64,000 nucleotides of DNA from positions 1 to 64,000 of the forward strand of contig CAWKAZ010000011.1 of assembly GCA_963847715.1 (NCBI GenBank). Reading direction: 5' to 3'. The stretch is from Acidiflorens sp963847715. Lineage in GTDB: Bacteria > Acidobacteriota > Terriglobia > Terriglobales > Acidobacteriaceae. The translations under genes were made by a program, and so were the position numbers. This document shows, piece by piece, positions 43,773-52,186 of this stretch (position 1 is the first letter of the stretch; each line of letters opens with the position of its first letter). Under the pieces are notes generated by a model. That model searched no databases. It was not told the origin of the DNA and was given only the letters and a program-made list of their open reading frames with translations.

Positions 43773-44840
43773 ATGCTCGTCCGCAGACTGCTCCTCGCGC
43801 TGTTCCCCGTGCTGCTGATTGTCTTTTGCGGCGCCTGCGCTAAGAAGACTCCGACGCTGAACCTGCTGGTTTGGGAAGGCTACGCCGATCCCTCGTTCGT
43901 CAAAGCCTTCGAAGAGCAGAACCATTGCAAAGTGTCCGCGTCTTACACGACCTCGAGCGATGACCTTGTCGCCAAGCTTCGAGCTGGTACGCCAGCCGCA
44001 TACGACGTGATTTCTCCGTCCAGTGACGTTGCAACAATGATCGCCACCTCCGGTTTGGCTGCTCCAATCGACCTCGGCAATATTCCCAGCTATGGCCAAC
44101 TCTCACCGCAACTCACCGCGCTGTCGCTCGTCCGCGTGAAGGGCGATGTCTATGGCGTGCCGTTCATGTGGGGGTCGGATCCCTTGATTTACGACACCAC
44201 CGCGTTCCCTCAGCCTCCAGATAGTTGGAGCGTGTTGTGGGATCCGAAGCTGAAAGGAAAAGTTTCCCTGTGGGACGATCTGGCCACCGTCTACATGGCG
44301 GCGCAAGTGCTCGGCTACGACAAGCCCGACCCTGCGCACCTTTTCAACTTGAGCGATCAGGAACTCGATGCCGTCAAGAAGAAGTTGGTGGAGTTGAAGC
44401 CGAATATTCGCAAGACGTGGTCGAGCAGCGGAGAACTCACCGGCTTATTCCAGAATCATGAAGTCACCATCGCCATGGGCTGGCCGCTCATGACCAACCA
44501 GTTGCGCAAAGCTAATTTCCCGGTGGGCGAAACTATTCCCAAGGAAAACACCACTGGGTGGATCGATCACCTCATGATCACCGCGGGAAGCGACAACAAA
44601 GAACTCGCTTATAAATTTCTCGAGTACATGATCCAGGCGCAGACACAGAAAAAAGTCACCGACGTCACAGGATATACGCCAGCAAATCCCCGAGCCGCGC
44701 AGTACATGACGCCCGAGGAACAGAAGAATCTTCACTTGGATGAAGTGGATACTTATCAGCAGCGGCTCTATTTCCTGCAGAACGTGCCACGCCGCGCCAA
44801 GTACAACCAGATCTGGAGCGAAGTCAAAGCTGCCCAGTAG
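43773..44840 (+). CDS. PotD-like spermidine/putrescine-binding lipoprotein
   Basis: A 355-aa solute-binding protein of the polyamine ABC family. The signal sequence ends in a lipobox-like FCGAC at about residue 22, so it is a likely lipoprotein. Family text includes LNLLVWEGYADPSFVKAFE, SYTTSSDDLVAKL, YDVISPSSDVATMI, GVPFMWGSDPLIYD and MGWPLMTNQL. No matching ABC permease or ATPase (PotA/B/C) is next to it, so it may use a transporter elsewhere or act as a sensor. AAGGA precedes ATG 43773. It is 50 bases downstream of the cupin regulator. Confidence 0.87.
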   Translation: MLVRRLLLALFPVLLIVFCGACAKKTPTLNLLVWEGYADPSFVKAFEEQNHCKVSASYTTSSDDLVAKLRAGTPAAYDVISPSSDVATMIATSGLAAPIDLGNIPSYGQLSPQLTALSLVRVKGDVYGVPFMWGSDPLIYDTTAFPQPPDSWSVLWDPKLKGKVSLWDDLATVYMAAQVLGYDKPDPAHLFNLSDQELDAVKKKLVELKPNIRKTWSSSGELTGLFQNHEVTIAMGWPLMTNQLRKANFPVGETIPKENTTGWIDHLMITAGSDNKELAYKFLEYMIQAQTQKKVTDVTGYTPANPRAAQYMTPEEQKNLHLDEVDTYQQRLYFLQNVPRRAKYNQIWSEVKAAQ

Positions 44841-44862
44841 AGTCTCGTGACAGTGGGGTCGT

Positions 44863-44934
44863 GTGGAAGAGCGGCCGCTTTAGGGCCGCGTCAGCTCTGA
44901 AACTCCGTGCGGGCTTTAGCCCCGGCCCACCACA
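44863..44934. repeat. Dispersed REP-like element, GGAAGAGCGGCC family (copy 2)
   Basis: GTGGAAGAGCGGCCGC, GGGCCGCGT and, 30 bases on, TGCGGGCTTTAGCCCC. Same layout as copies at 7187-7246 and 52309-52374. It lies between two convergent genes, a place where a bidirectional terminator would be useful. Confidence 0.85.
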
Positions 44935-44939
44935 TCCGT

Positions 44940-46439
44940 CTACTCCACGTTGCCTTCGGCCCGCAGCGGCCCATCGAGATGAGCCAGATGCGCGTCACCT
45001 TCAGGCGCATCGATCCGATCATACGGACGGAACAGCACGGCGTAGAGAAATCCTGTCGCCAACACCGCGACCGTGCCCACAATCATCCCGTAGTTGCGAT
45101 ACCACGGATCCTGCGGCGTGCGCGGCCATACCATATTAATGATGGCCAGAACGCCGTACGCAAGCGCCGCCAGGTTGACCGGCCACGCCCAGACTCCCAG
45201 ACGAAACGCTCCACTCGGTTTCCATCCCTTCGCCCGCGCGACCAGTGCTCCCAAAACAATCATCTGGAAGGCGACGTAAATTCCCGCCGATCCAAATACG
45301 ATGATCGTCTTGATCATCTCCTCCAGGAATAAACCTGCTATTGCAATCACCGCCGGCACTGCGCCCGCCACCAGCAAAGCAACGACCGGAACGTTTGTGC
45401 GATGAGAAAGCGTGCTGAGCTGCGCGCCGCCAAAAATCATGCGGTCGCGTCCATAGCTGAATAATAAGCGGCTCGTCGCTGCCTCCAGACTGATCAGGCA
45501 GGAGAAGAATGAAACCATCACCACTGCAATCACCGCTCGCAGTCCAACTTCACCAACGGCCGCGCGCAGAGTGGTCGTCACCGGGTCCGCATCCCGGCCC
45601 GATATCGCCGCGTTCAAATCGGGGATCGCCAGCACCAGCGCCAGACAAACCAGCATGGCCGCGAAGCCGCCGATATAAATCGTCATGCGCATGGCTTTGG
45701 GAATAGCGCGGCTGGCATCCGGAGTTTCCTCGGCCAAGTCTCCGCAAGCTTCAAAGCCGTAATAACAGAACATCGCCGCAACACTGGACGCCAGGAACGC
45801 CGGCAAATAGTGTCCATTGCTGCCCAGTCCGAAACTCTGAAACAAAACACCAAAGCTCTGATGACGGGCCACGATCAGCAGATAGCCTCCCACAACCACC
45901 GCTCCCAACAATTCGCAAACAAATCCAAACATGGCCACTCGCGCCAGCAGCTTCGTGCCGCTGACGTTCAGAGCCGTCGTTAAGACGATCATGGTCACTG
46001 CGATCGCGACTTCTCCACCCTGGCTCGCCTTGAAGCCGAGAAGCTGCGCCACATACGGAGCGCCGCCTACGGCCACCGCCGCAATCGTGGTGAACAAAGC
46101 CCACAGGTAGACCCATCCTGCCATCCATGCCCAGCGTTTTCCCACCAGACGCCGCGCCCACGGATAGAGACCGCCAGCGATCGGAAACTGCGAGACAATC
46201 TCTCCGAATACGATCGCTACCAGAAGTTGCCCCAGCCCGACAAACAAATAGCTCCAGAACATCGGCGGACCGCCCGTAGCGATCGCGAACGCGAAAACGG
46301 TGTAAACGCCCACCACCGGCGACAGGTAAGTAAAGCCAAGCGCGAAGTTCGACCACAGGCTCATCGAGCGGTCAAACTTCGAGTCGTAGCCGAGCGCTTC
46401 GAGCTGAGCGGAGTCCCGGTCTGCTGGGGTTGGTGTCAT
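44940..46439 (-). CDS. Amino acid/choline-type (ACT) permease of the APC superfamily
   Basis: Integral membrane transporter of about 499 aa with ~12 segments. FALGFTYLSPVVGVYTVFAFAI, GEIVSQFPIAGGLYPWARRLVG and YYGFEACGDLAEET are features of the amino acid/choline (GABA-permease-like) branch. ATG 46439 (MTPTPADRDS) has AAAGGAA upstream; the longer frame to 46586 would overlap the next gene. GABA, choline, ethanolamine or a related amine is a likely cargo given the island, but this is inferred. Confidence 0.85.
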   Translation of the reverse strand: MTPTPADRDSAQLEALGYDSKFDRSMSLWSNFALGFTYLSPVVGVYTVFAFAIATGGPPMFWSYLFVGLGQLLVAIVFGEIVSQFPIAGGLYPWARRLVGKRWAWMAGWVYLWALFTTIAAVAVGGAPYVAQLLGFKASQGGEVAIAVTMIVLTTALNVSGTKLLARVAMFGFVCELLGAVVVGGYLLIVARHQSFGVLFQSFGLGSNGHYLPAFLASSVAAMFCYYGFEACGDLAEETPDASRAIPKAMRMTIYIGGFAAMLVCLALVLAIPDLNAAISGRDADPVTTTLRAAVGEVGLRAVIAVVMVSFFSCLISLEAATSRLLFSYGRDRMIFGGAQLSTLSHRTNVPVVALLVAGAVPAVIAIAGLFLEEMIKTIIVFGSAGIYVAFQMIVLGALVARAKGWKPSGAFRLGVWAWPVNLAALAYGVLAIINMVWPRTPQDPWYRNYGMIVGTVAVLATGFLYAVLFRPYDRIDAPEGDAHLAHLDGPLRAEGNVE

Positions 46440-46506
46440 AAGATTCCTTTTGCTGAAGGGGTCACCACCTCGCATGAAGTCGTCTTCAGCCGCTGAGGTT
46501 GCCTCA

Positions 46507-46998
46507 TTACTTGGCCGGCAATGTGCCGACCTGACGCATAATACCCGCCACATCATAAAAATCGAGGCAACGCGAGATTTTGCCATCGCGAACGTCGATT
46601 ACGCTGACGCCTCGCACGGAAAACTTCTTTCCCGTCTTGAACACGTCCTTATCAGTCCCGCTGAACATCCATTCGACAGTTCCGTGGCCGCCCTGAACAT
46701 TGGCGCGCAGCAGCTTCAGTTCGAGATCGGGGACGCCTTCAAATTCCGAAACCGCAAACTTACGCAATTCCGCGCTCCCGTGACTGATCTCGCCGAACGC
46801 AACATCCTCATAGAATATGTCGTCAGTGAATACCGGAACCATTTTGTCCGGGCTGTGGGAATTCCAGGCCGCGATCAACTTTTCAGCGATCGCAGCTTCG
46901 CCAGCTGTCTTGCCCTCGGGCGGCGCGGCAATTGCTGGCAATACGAACATCGCAACCACTATGATGCCGGCTAGAACTCGCTTCATGTTCATGGTCAT
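46507..46998 (-). CDS. Secreted NTF2/SnoaL-like protein
   Basis: A 163-aa protein with signal peptide (VLAGIIVVAMFVLPAIA) and an NTF2/SnoaL-type cone fold: AEKLIAAWNSHSPDKMVPVFTDDIFYED, then GKKFSVRGVSVIDVRDGKI and FYDVAGIMRQVG. Such proteins bind small hydrophobic ligands or act as ester cyclases; no catalytic residues are obvious. Its promoter region (47027-47051) nearly duplicates the dyad in front of the cupin regulator, so it may be coregulated with the amine island. A degraded relative lies at 24196-24420. Confidence 0.8.
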   Translation of the reverse strand: MTMNMKRVLAGIIVVAMFVLPAIAAPPEGKTAGEAAIAEKLIAAWNSHSPDKMVPVFTDDIFYEDVAFGEISHGSAELRKFAVSEFEGVPDLELKLLRANVQGGHGTVEWMFSGTDKDVFKTGKKFSVRGVSVIDVRDGKISRCLDFYDVAGIMRQVGTLPAK

Positions 46999-47026
46999 TT
47001 TCTCCCGTCGGACGTGACTGCCCTAA

Positions 47027-47051
47027 AAGCTTGCGCGATTATAGCAATGTT
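47027..47051 (-). promoter_or_regulatory. Second copy of the TATAAT-centred dyad
   Basis: Read on the minus strand this is 23 of 25 bases identical to 42802-42826, including TTGCTATAATCGCGCAAG. The TATAAT (-10) faces the NTF2-like gene, 29 bases before its start. The two changes weaken but do not abolish the dyad. Confidence 0.6.
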
Positions 47052-47080
47052 CCGAAAGAGCGCAAGCCTTCTCTGGCTGA

Positions 47081-47128
47081 GGCTTTCTCGTCGTTTCCTT
47101 CGTACGCCCTCGTGTCCTTTGTGTTTAA
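47081..47128. repeat. Purine-rich ACACGAGGG-type intergenic element
   Basis: On the minus strand it reads as degenerate ~9-base units (ACACAAAGG, ACACGAGGG, CGTACGAAGG, AAACGACGAG). This type of AACCACAAAGGACACGAAGG-like spacer is familiar from many environmental genomes; the shorter relative CGAGACGCAGAGAGCGC lies at 24395-24420. It sits in the leader of the PaiB-like gene. Confidence 0.6.
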
Positions 47129-47228
47129 CGGATTTGTCCAACATCCGCGCAATCCTCGCGATTATTTTCCTGCTTTCGCTGACCGTGATCGTATTCTGGT
47201 AACGTTCGCAAACCGGCGAGAGAACCCT

Positions 47229-47894
47229 ATGTACATTCCCAAGCTCTTTCACGAAACCAGTTGGCCCGCGATCCGCCAAGTGATCGAGGAGAACAGCTTT
47301 GCCACCATCGTCACTTGCAATGCCGGCCTTCCGACCGCGACTCACGCGCCTTTGCGCCTGGTCGAAGCTGCCGATGGCGCTGCGAGGTTGCAAGGACACG
47401 TGTCCAAGGCCAACCCTCATTGGCAGCTCTTTGAAGACGACGAACGATCTCTGGTCATCTTTGCCGGCCCGAGTTCCTACGTCTCTCCTCGCTGGTATGA
47501 CCACGTCAACGTGCCGACCTGGAACTACATTGCCATCCACGTTTACGGAAAGGCGCGTCTCGTGACTTCCCCAGAGGAGATGCGTGAACTGATGAAAGGC
47601 CTCGTCGATCGCTACGAAGGACCTGAGGAAGCCGGATCCCATGCAGCCGTACACGCAGAGGCCGGCAGTCGTTACACGCTTGAGGGTTTGCCTGCGGACT
47701 TTCTCGAATCGCAGATGAAAGGCATCGTCGGTTTCGAGATTCTGATCGACGAAATTCAGGCCAGCTTCAAACTGAGCCAAAATCGCGACCAGAAAAATTA
47801 TGAAAACGTGATCGCCGAGTTGCAGAAAAAGGACGATCAAAACGCGCACCGCGTAGCCGAAGTCATGTCAAACCGGCGACGCTCAAAACCATAA
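47229..47894 (+). CDS. paiB: FMN-binding PaiB-like protein
   Basis: A 221-aa protein of the FMN-binding negative regulator family (PaiB), a split-barrel flavin fold. Features: MYIPKLFHETSWPAIRQVIE, THAPLRL, HVSKANPHWQ, IFAGPSSYVSPRWYD (all near the flavin site), VPTWNYIAIHVYG and SQNRDQKNYENVI. Bacillus PaiB affects sporulation and protease genes; PaiA next to it is a polyamine acetyltransferase, but no PaiA is present here. ATG 47229 starts the recognisable protein; the frame upstream to 47031 is spacer repeat. Confidence 0.88.
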   Translation: MYIPKLFHETSWPAIRQVIEENSFATIVTCNAGLPTATHAPLRLVEAADGAARLQGHVSKANPHWQLFEDDERSLVIFAGPSSYVSPRWYDHVNVPTWNYIAIHVYGKARLVTSPEEMRELMKGLVDRYEGPEEAGSHAAVHAEAGSRYTLEGLPADFLESQMKGIVGFEILIDEIQASFKLSQNRDQKNYENVIAELQKKDDQNAHRVAEVMSNRRRSKP

Positions 47895-47941
47895 AGGAAC
47901 GACCATGAAAGAACGGCCACGTACGACCGGCAAATAGCGGT

Positions 47942-49393
47942 TCAAAAGTGGAAGATCAAATCGCTCGCCACCGTCAGCTGATTATGGCTTCGTCCGTTGT
48001 CGTAAGCTTTCTGATCCCACGCGCGCTCGAATCGCAGCTCCGGACGCAGCTGCACCGTGCTGCCAATCCAATGGCACCAGGTAATCGTGTTCTCCGAGTA
48101 TTTGGTTTGAAAGCCGGTGCGTTGACCTTTTTTGTCGTCGAGAAAATCGCTGCGGAACGACAGAAAATCGTGCGCTGACAGTTCCTTCTGCAGAAAGTTG
48201 ACCACCGCATATTCGGGAGTTGTACACCGCTGTTCTCCAACCTCACAATATGCGGCATTCGCACCCAGTTCCGGCTTGATGTTTCCTCCTAATGCAGGCA
48301 CGCCGCGCTCATACATAAACCAGGACTCGGTCGCCATGTGCACCGTCTTCGAAAACTTGTGATACCACGTCGCATCGTACTGCTGCAGATTGTTGTAGGC
48401 ATACCTGCCGTCGTTGATGCCGTTAGCGCAGAAGTACAAATTGTCATTCACCGACTTGGTCGTGTAGCTCACGCACGCTGTGCCTGCGGGCTTCGCGTCT
48501 GATGCCCATGGAGCGACATCATGTCCAGCGTTGATGCCGACCTGCACCAACCACTGATCGTTGAGCTTCACCGTCGCAATCAATCCCGTGTCTGTAAACG
48601 GATCAATCGCATATAGCAGCGAGTGGCTGAAGACGTAGTTATTCGGCGCCAGTTGCGCCTCAATGCCAGGAACGGAAATAAAGCGACCGACCCGGACATT
48701 CATGCCGTCCGCAACGTGCGGAAAATAAATGTCCACATACTCCAGCGTCGGATCGACTCCATACTGATGATGATCGTTCAGCAACTGGCTGCTTCCGTAG
48801 CCTTTTCCGGTCGTGTACCGATAGTCGGTGCCATAGAGCGCCGTGAGGTGATATCCCCAGTCGATGTGATCGCGTTGCACCGAGTCGGGCAGGCGTTCCG
48901 CGTACAGGACGAACTGGTTCATCTGAAAGCGGTTCGAGTACACATCATTCGCCTCGGGAGCGTTGCTGTTTTTGGAGGTGCTGAAGTTCAGCGTCGGTTC
49001 GACCCATCCGTAGAGTTTGGTGCGACTGCGGGCGCCGTTGATCGCAGTCATCAGCGGATAGCTGTTCGTGTCAGGCTCGCCGATCACAGGCGATCCGCCA
49101 TAAGACCAATCAGAATTGGGAAACGGAGGCGAATCCAAAGGAGAAGGCAGGCCGCGTCGCGCGGGAGCAGGCGAGCTAGTAGCAGGCGGTGGCGACCAGT
49201 CCTGCCGATAGAAATCAGCCCAGCGCGCGAAGAAACTTTTTGTGTTGGTGACGCCGGACTTGGGAGCATCCGGAGGAGCAGCTTGCTGATCGGGCTGCTG
49301 CGCTTGGCTAAAGCAGCATGACAGGAAAATGACTCCCGCAATTAGAAGGATTAGATATTGGCAGCGAAGTAAAAAGTTCTTGCGACGCATCAA
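47942..49393 (-). CDS. Outer-membrane beta-barrel porin, BBP2 family
   Basis: A 483-aa protein with signal peptide (LILLIAGVIFLSCCFSQA), a Pro-rich linker and a predicted beta-barrel of the BBP2/OmpL-like type: LYGWVEPTLNFSTS, NQFVLYAERLP, YVDIYFPHVADGMNVRVGRF, NDQWLVQVGINAGHDVAPW, and C-terminal SDLIFHF with the terminal Phe needed for barrel assembly. Function is likely diffusion of small solutes. No coupled transporter is adjacent. Confidence 0.85.
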   Translation of the reverse strand: MMRRKNFLLRCQYLILLIAGVIFLSCCFSQAQQPDQQAAPPDAPKSGVTNTKSFFARWADFYRQDWSPPPATSSPAPARRGLPSPLDSPPFPNSDWSYGGSPVIGEPDTNSYPLMTAINGARSRTKLYGWVEPTLNFSTSKNSNAPEANDVYSNRFQMNQFVLYAERLPDSVQRDHIDWGYHLTALYGTDYRYTTGKGYGSSQLLNDHHQYGVDPTLEYVDIYFPHVADGMNVRVGRFISVPGIEAQLAPNNYVFSHSLLYAIDPFTDTGLIATVKLNDQWLVQVGINAGHDVAPWASDAKPAGTACVSYTTKSVNDNLYFCANGINDGRYAYNNLQQYDATWYHKFSKTVHMATESWFMYERGVPALGGNIKPELGANAAYCEVGEQRCTTPEYAVVNFLQKELSAHDFLSFRSDFLDDKKGQRTGFQTKYSENTITWCHWIGSTVQLRPELRFERAWDQKAYDNGRSHNQLTVASDLIFHF

Positions 49394-49896
49394 GTATGGC
49401 GATTCCGAGGTCAGTCGCTCTCGCGGGTGACACGAAGTAGTAAAAGGAATATCGCCTGAATTATCTCACCGGCAGATAATTACTATTTCGTTATCAGCCC
49501 GTGTTCGTCCTTCACCTGGTCTAGGGGAAGAGACACATTCTGGGATGGCCTTTGCTGACAAAATTTGCTCCTATCAAAGCATTCTTTAATAAGGACTTAG
49601 GAGCGACTTGTAAACATTTTCCCCGCGCTTGTTCGGGTTTCGTAACAGAGGCGGCTGTTTCCTGACCCAATGAGTCGAATCGCGTTCCTTGAGAACTCAA
49701 CCATTTAGTCAGGAAAGCATACAGGTCTTGCCGTATTTCCGTCCGGAATTTGTAAAACCCGAAGCGACACAAAGAAGTTCTGACAGAACCATTTAGCTTT
49801 AAGGCAACTATTACTAGTTTCAAGGCAACCATGATGGTTTTGGCCATGGTTGACGTACGTCTCGACCATGTTGAAAGGAGGTAAACGCTTTGAGTC
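49394..49896. other. 500-base leader of the sigma-54 activator gene, with one perfect dyad
   Basis: No credible gene; the minus-strand frame at 49521-49898 has no protein-like features. AATTATCT-CACCGGC-AGATAATT (49459-49481) is a perfect 8-bp inverted repeat and a candidate operator or hairpin. Near 49798-49840 two AAGGCAAC blocks repeat directly. AAAGGAGGT at 49873-49881 is a strong ribosome-binding site, though 15 bases from ATG 49897. Confidence 0.5.
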
Positions 49897-51270
49897 ATGT
49901 CTGACCTCGTCTACTCGGTGTTAGTGATCGATCGAGATATTGGGACATCGGAAGACGTCAACCGCGCGCTCCTGGGACTGCCCGTCGCTGTTTTAAGAGC
50001 AGGCAATCGGATCGAAGGGATCAACCTTTATAACAAGTTCCTCCCTCACATGGTGGTTCTGGATTCATCCTTGGATGGTGGGGAAGAATCGTTGCAAGAC
50101 CTCTTTTCAGGCGATTCGGCTCTCGAAGTGGTTCTCTTGACCGATAACTGGAGTCCTGCGAGTGCCTTGGCCGCGGTTGCGAGAGGAGCCAGTGAGTTGC
50201 TCCTCAAGCCGTTGAATCCCTCCAAGATTCAACAATTAGTATCCGATCTTATCGCGCAGGCTGAAACCCGGCGCCACACACAGGAACTCGACAACGAATT
50301 GCTGGAAGCGTACCAGTTCCAGGGATTGGTAGGTCGCAGTCCACGAATGCTCGAAGTGTTCTCCAGGGTGCGCCGGGTTGCCCCGTTGTTTCAAACCGCC
50401 CTGATCACCGGACCAACCGGAACGGGGAAGGAGTTAATCGCCAGGGCGCTTCACAACCTGAGCCCTCGCTCGCGCGAGAAGTTCGTGGTTTGCAACTGCT
50501 CGGCGTTAACTGAAACCCTGCTGGAGAGCCAACTCTTCGGACATGTAAAGGGAGCCTTCACTGACGCAACCCACGACCGCGCCGGTCTCTTCGAGCATGC
50601 CCACCGCGGGACCCTGTTTCTCGATGAAATAGGAGAATTATCGGTGGCGGCCCAAGCCAAACTCCTCCGCATTCTCCAGAGTCAGGAGTTACAGCGCGTC
50701 GGTTCGCCCGTGACCCTCAAGGTTGATGTTCATGTATTGGCAGCCACCAACCGCAATGTTCGGGAACTCGCAGCGCGGGGCCAGTTCCGGGAAGACCTGT
50801 TTTACAGACTGTCCATGATTGAAATTCAACTCCCGCAACTGGCCGACCGCAAGGAAGACCTGCCACTGTTGCAGCGGCATTTCCTGCAACATTTTTCACA
50901 AATGTACGGCAAGGAACTCAACGGAATTTCACGACGTGCACAGATCCTGCTGGCCCGGCACTCCTGGCCCGGAAATGTCCGCGAACTTGAAAACGTCATT
51001 GGGAACGCCTGCATCATGGCACAAGGCAAAGTTGTCCTCGATAGCGACTTGCCCGAGGTCATACGGGTTGGGTGGGCCCGTGCAGAAAAGGAAGCCCGCT
51101 CCCTAACCCTCGCGGAAGCACAGTCACGACATGTCGAGTATGTGCTTAAGCTGGTGGACGGTAATAAAGCGCGGGCCGCTGAAATCCTTGGCGTAAGTCG
51201 CGCAACTATTTACGGCATGCTCGCTCGGCGTATGCGTTCAGTCCGCGCCAAAGATAACTTGTCCGCCTGA
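49897..51270 (+). CDS. Sigma-54-dependent response regulator (NtrC family)
   Basis: A 457-aa regulator with a receiver domain (VLVIDRDIG, acceptor Asp in MVVLDSSLD, Lys in LLLKPLNP), an AAA+ sigma-54 activation domain (Walker A GPTGTGKEL, Walker B TLFLDEIGEL, arginine-finger area) and a Fis-type HTH (VDGNKARAAEILGVSRATIYGML). The sigma-54-contacting loop reads GAFTDA, not the usual GAFTGA. No partner kinase is in the window. ATG 49897 follows a strong AGGAGG at greater than usual distance. Confidence 0.9.
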   Translation: MSDLVYSVLVIDRDIGTSEDVNRALLGLPVAVLRAGNRIEGINLYNKFLPHMVVLDSSLDGGEESLQDLFSGDSALEVVLLTDNWSPASALAAVARGASELLLKPLNPSKIQQLVSDLIAQAETRRHTQELDNELLEAYQFQGLVGRSPRMLEVFSRVRRVAPLFQTALITGPTGTGKELIARALHNLSPRSREKFVVCNCSALTETLLESQLFGHVKGAFTDATHDRAGLFEHAHRGTLFLDEIGELSVAAQAKLLRILQSQELQRVGSPVTLKVDVHVLAATNRNVRELAARGQFREDLFYRLSMIEIQLPQLADRKEDLPLLQRHFLQHFSQMYGKELNGISRRAQILLARHSWPGNVRELENVIGNACIMAQGKVVLDSDLPEVIRVGWARAEKEARSLTLAEAQSRHVEYVLKLVDGNKARAAEILGVSRATIYGMLARRMRSVRAKDNLSA

Positions 51271-51288
51271 TACCTCAAAAATACCGTT

Positions 51289-51294
51289 TATAAT
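51289..51294 (+). promoter_or_regulatory. TATAAT box immediately before a GTG start
   Basis: TATAAT ends ten bases before GTG 51304. Transcription from it would begin at or near the start codon, suggesting a leaderless message for the thioredoxin-like gene. No ribosome-binding site is visible. A clear -35 is not seen. Confidence 0.4.
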
Positions 51295-51303
51295 CCCGGC
51301 GAG

Positions 51304-52164
51304 GTGCTTCCTGTGCCCATCCGCGCTCTCGCTTGCCTGCTTCTTCTTATCTCTACTTATGCGGTCACGCAAACTCCCACAGTTGCATTTGACGGAGTTG
51401 AAAAATGGAAGAGTTCATTAACGCCGGCAGCGATTCCCACGTTCAAGAGCCTATACTCCACCGACCCGCCGGCGAGCTTCATGGCGAAAGGCCAAAAACC
51501 GGTCCCCGGCATCTCTCCAGAGACTGATTTCTGGCAAGAATTGGTCTCGACCGGCATGACCGACTTTGAAGTTAGTCCCCTCGAAGAAGCGAATCAGCAG
51601 GGGCTGCACCTGGTCACTCTGGCCGTTACCATGAAGTTGAAAACGCCGGATGGTCCTCGAACCCGCTATGTAACGGAGCAACAGGCCTGGCAGCAGCAAG
51701 GTGACAAGTGGCGCATTGTAATCGCCGCGCATTCCGATATCGTCAAAATGCCTCCCGCTCTGAAGCAAAATCTAAATCTGTATAACAAAGACGCAGACGC
51801 GAAAGTCGAGATTGGGGAAGCCGTAGCCAAGGCGAAGAAAGACCATCAGCGCGTAATCCTGGTCTTCGGTGCGAACTGGTGTTACGACTGCCACGTGCTA
51901 GACCAGGCATTTCAACAAACGGACGTTGCTCCCCTTTTGCGAAAGAGCTTTCAGGTTGTGCATGTGGACATCGGGGACGACGGCAAGAAGAACAATAATC
52001 TGGCGGCGGAATACCAGGTTCCCCTCAACAAAGGCGTCCCGGCATTGGCCGTTCTCGACGCTAACGGCAAACTGGTGTATTCGCAGAAAAATGGCGAGTG
52101 GGAGTCCGCTCGGTCGCTTGACCCCGACGACGTAATCGCATTCCTGGACCGGTGGAAGCCGTAG
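51304..52164 (+). CDS. Secreted thioredoxin-like protein
   Basis: A 286-aa exported protein with signal peptide (ALACLLLLISTYAVTQT). An N-terminal domain of about 150 residues has NTF2-like features (RYVTEQQAWQQQGDKWRIVIAA). The C-terminal thioredoxin domain (about 165-285) has the redox motif GANWCYDCHVLD, with both cysteines, and the cis-Pro region VPALAVLD. It likely reduces or repairs disulphides outside the cytoplasm. It follows the sigma-54 activator by 33 bases. An alternative start is GTG 51313. Confidence 0.8.
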   Translation: MLPVPIRALACLLLLISTYAVTQTPTVAFDGVEKWKSSLTPAAIPTFKSLYSTDPPASFMAKGQKPVPGISPETDFWQELVSTGMTDFEVSPLEEANQQGLHLVTLAVTMKLKTPDGPRTRYVTEQQAWQQQGDKWRIVIAAHSDIVKMPPALKQNLNLYNKDADAKVEIGEAVAKAKKDHQRVILVFGANWCYDCHVLDQAFQQTDVAPLLRKSFQVVHVDIGDDGKKNNNLAAEYQVPLNKGVPALAVLDANGKLVYSQKNGEWESARSLDPDDVIAFLDRWKP

Positions 52165-52186
52165 TCACGGCACAACTGGCCGCGGA

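Noticed and set aside
49521..49898. 125-codon minus-strand frame upstream of the sigma-54 activator
   Set aside because: Low-complexity, no recognisable motif, and it occupies a likely regulatory leader.
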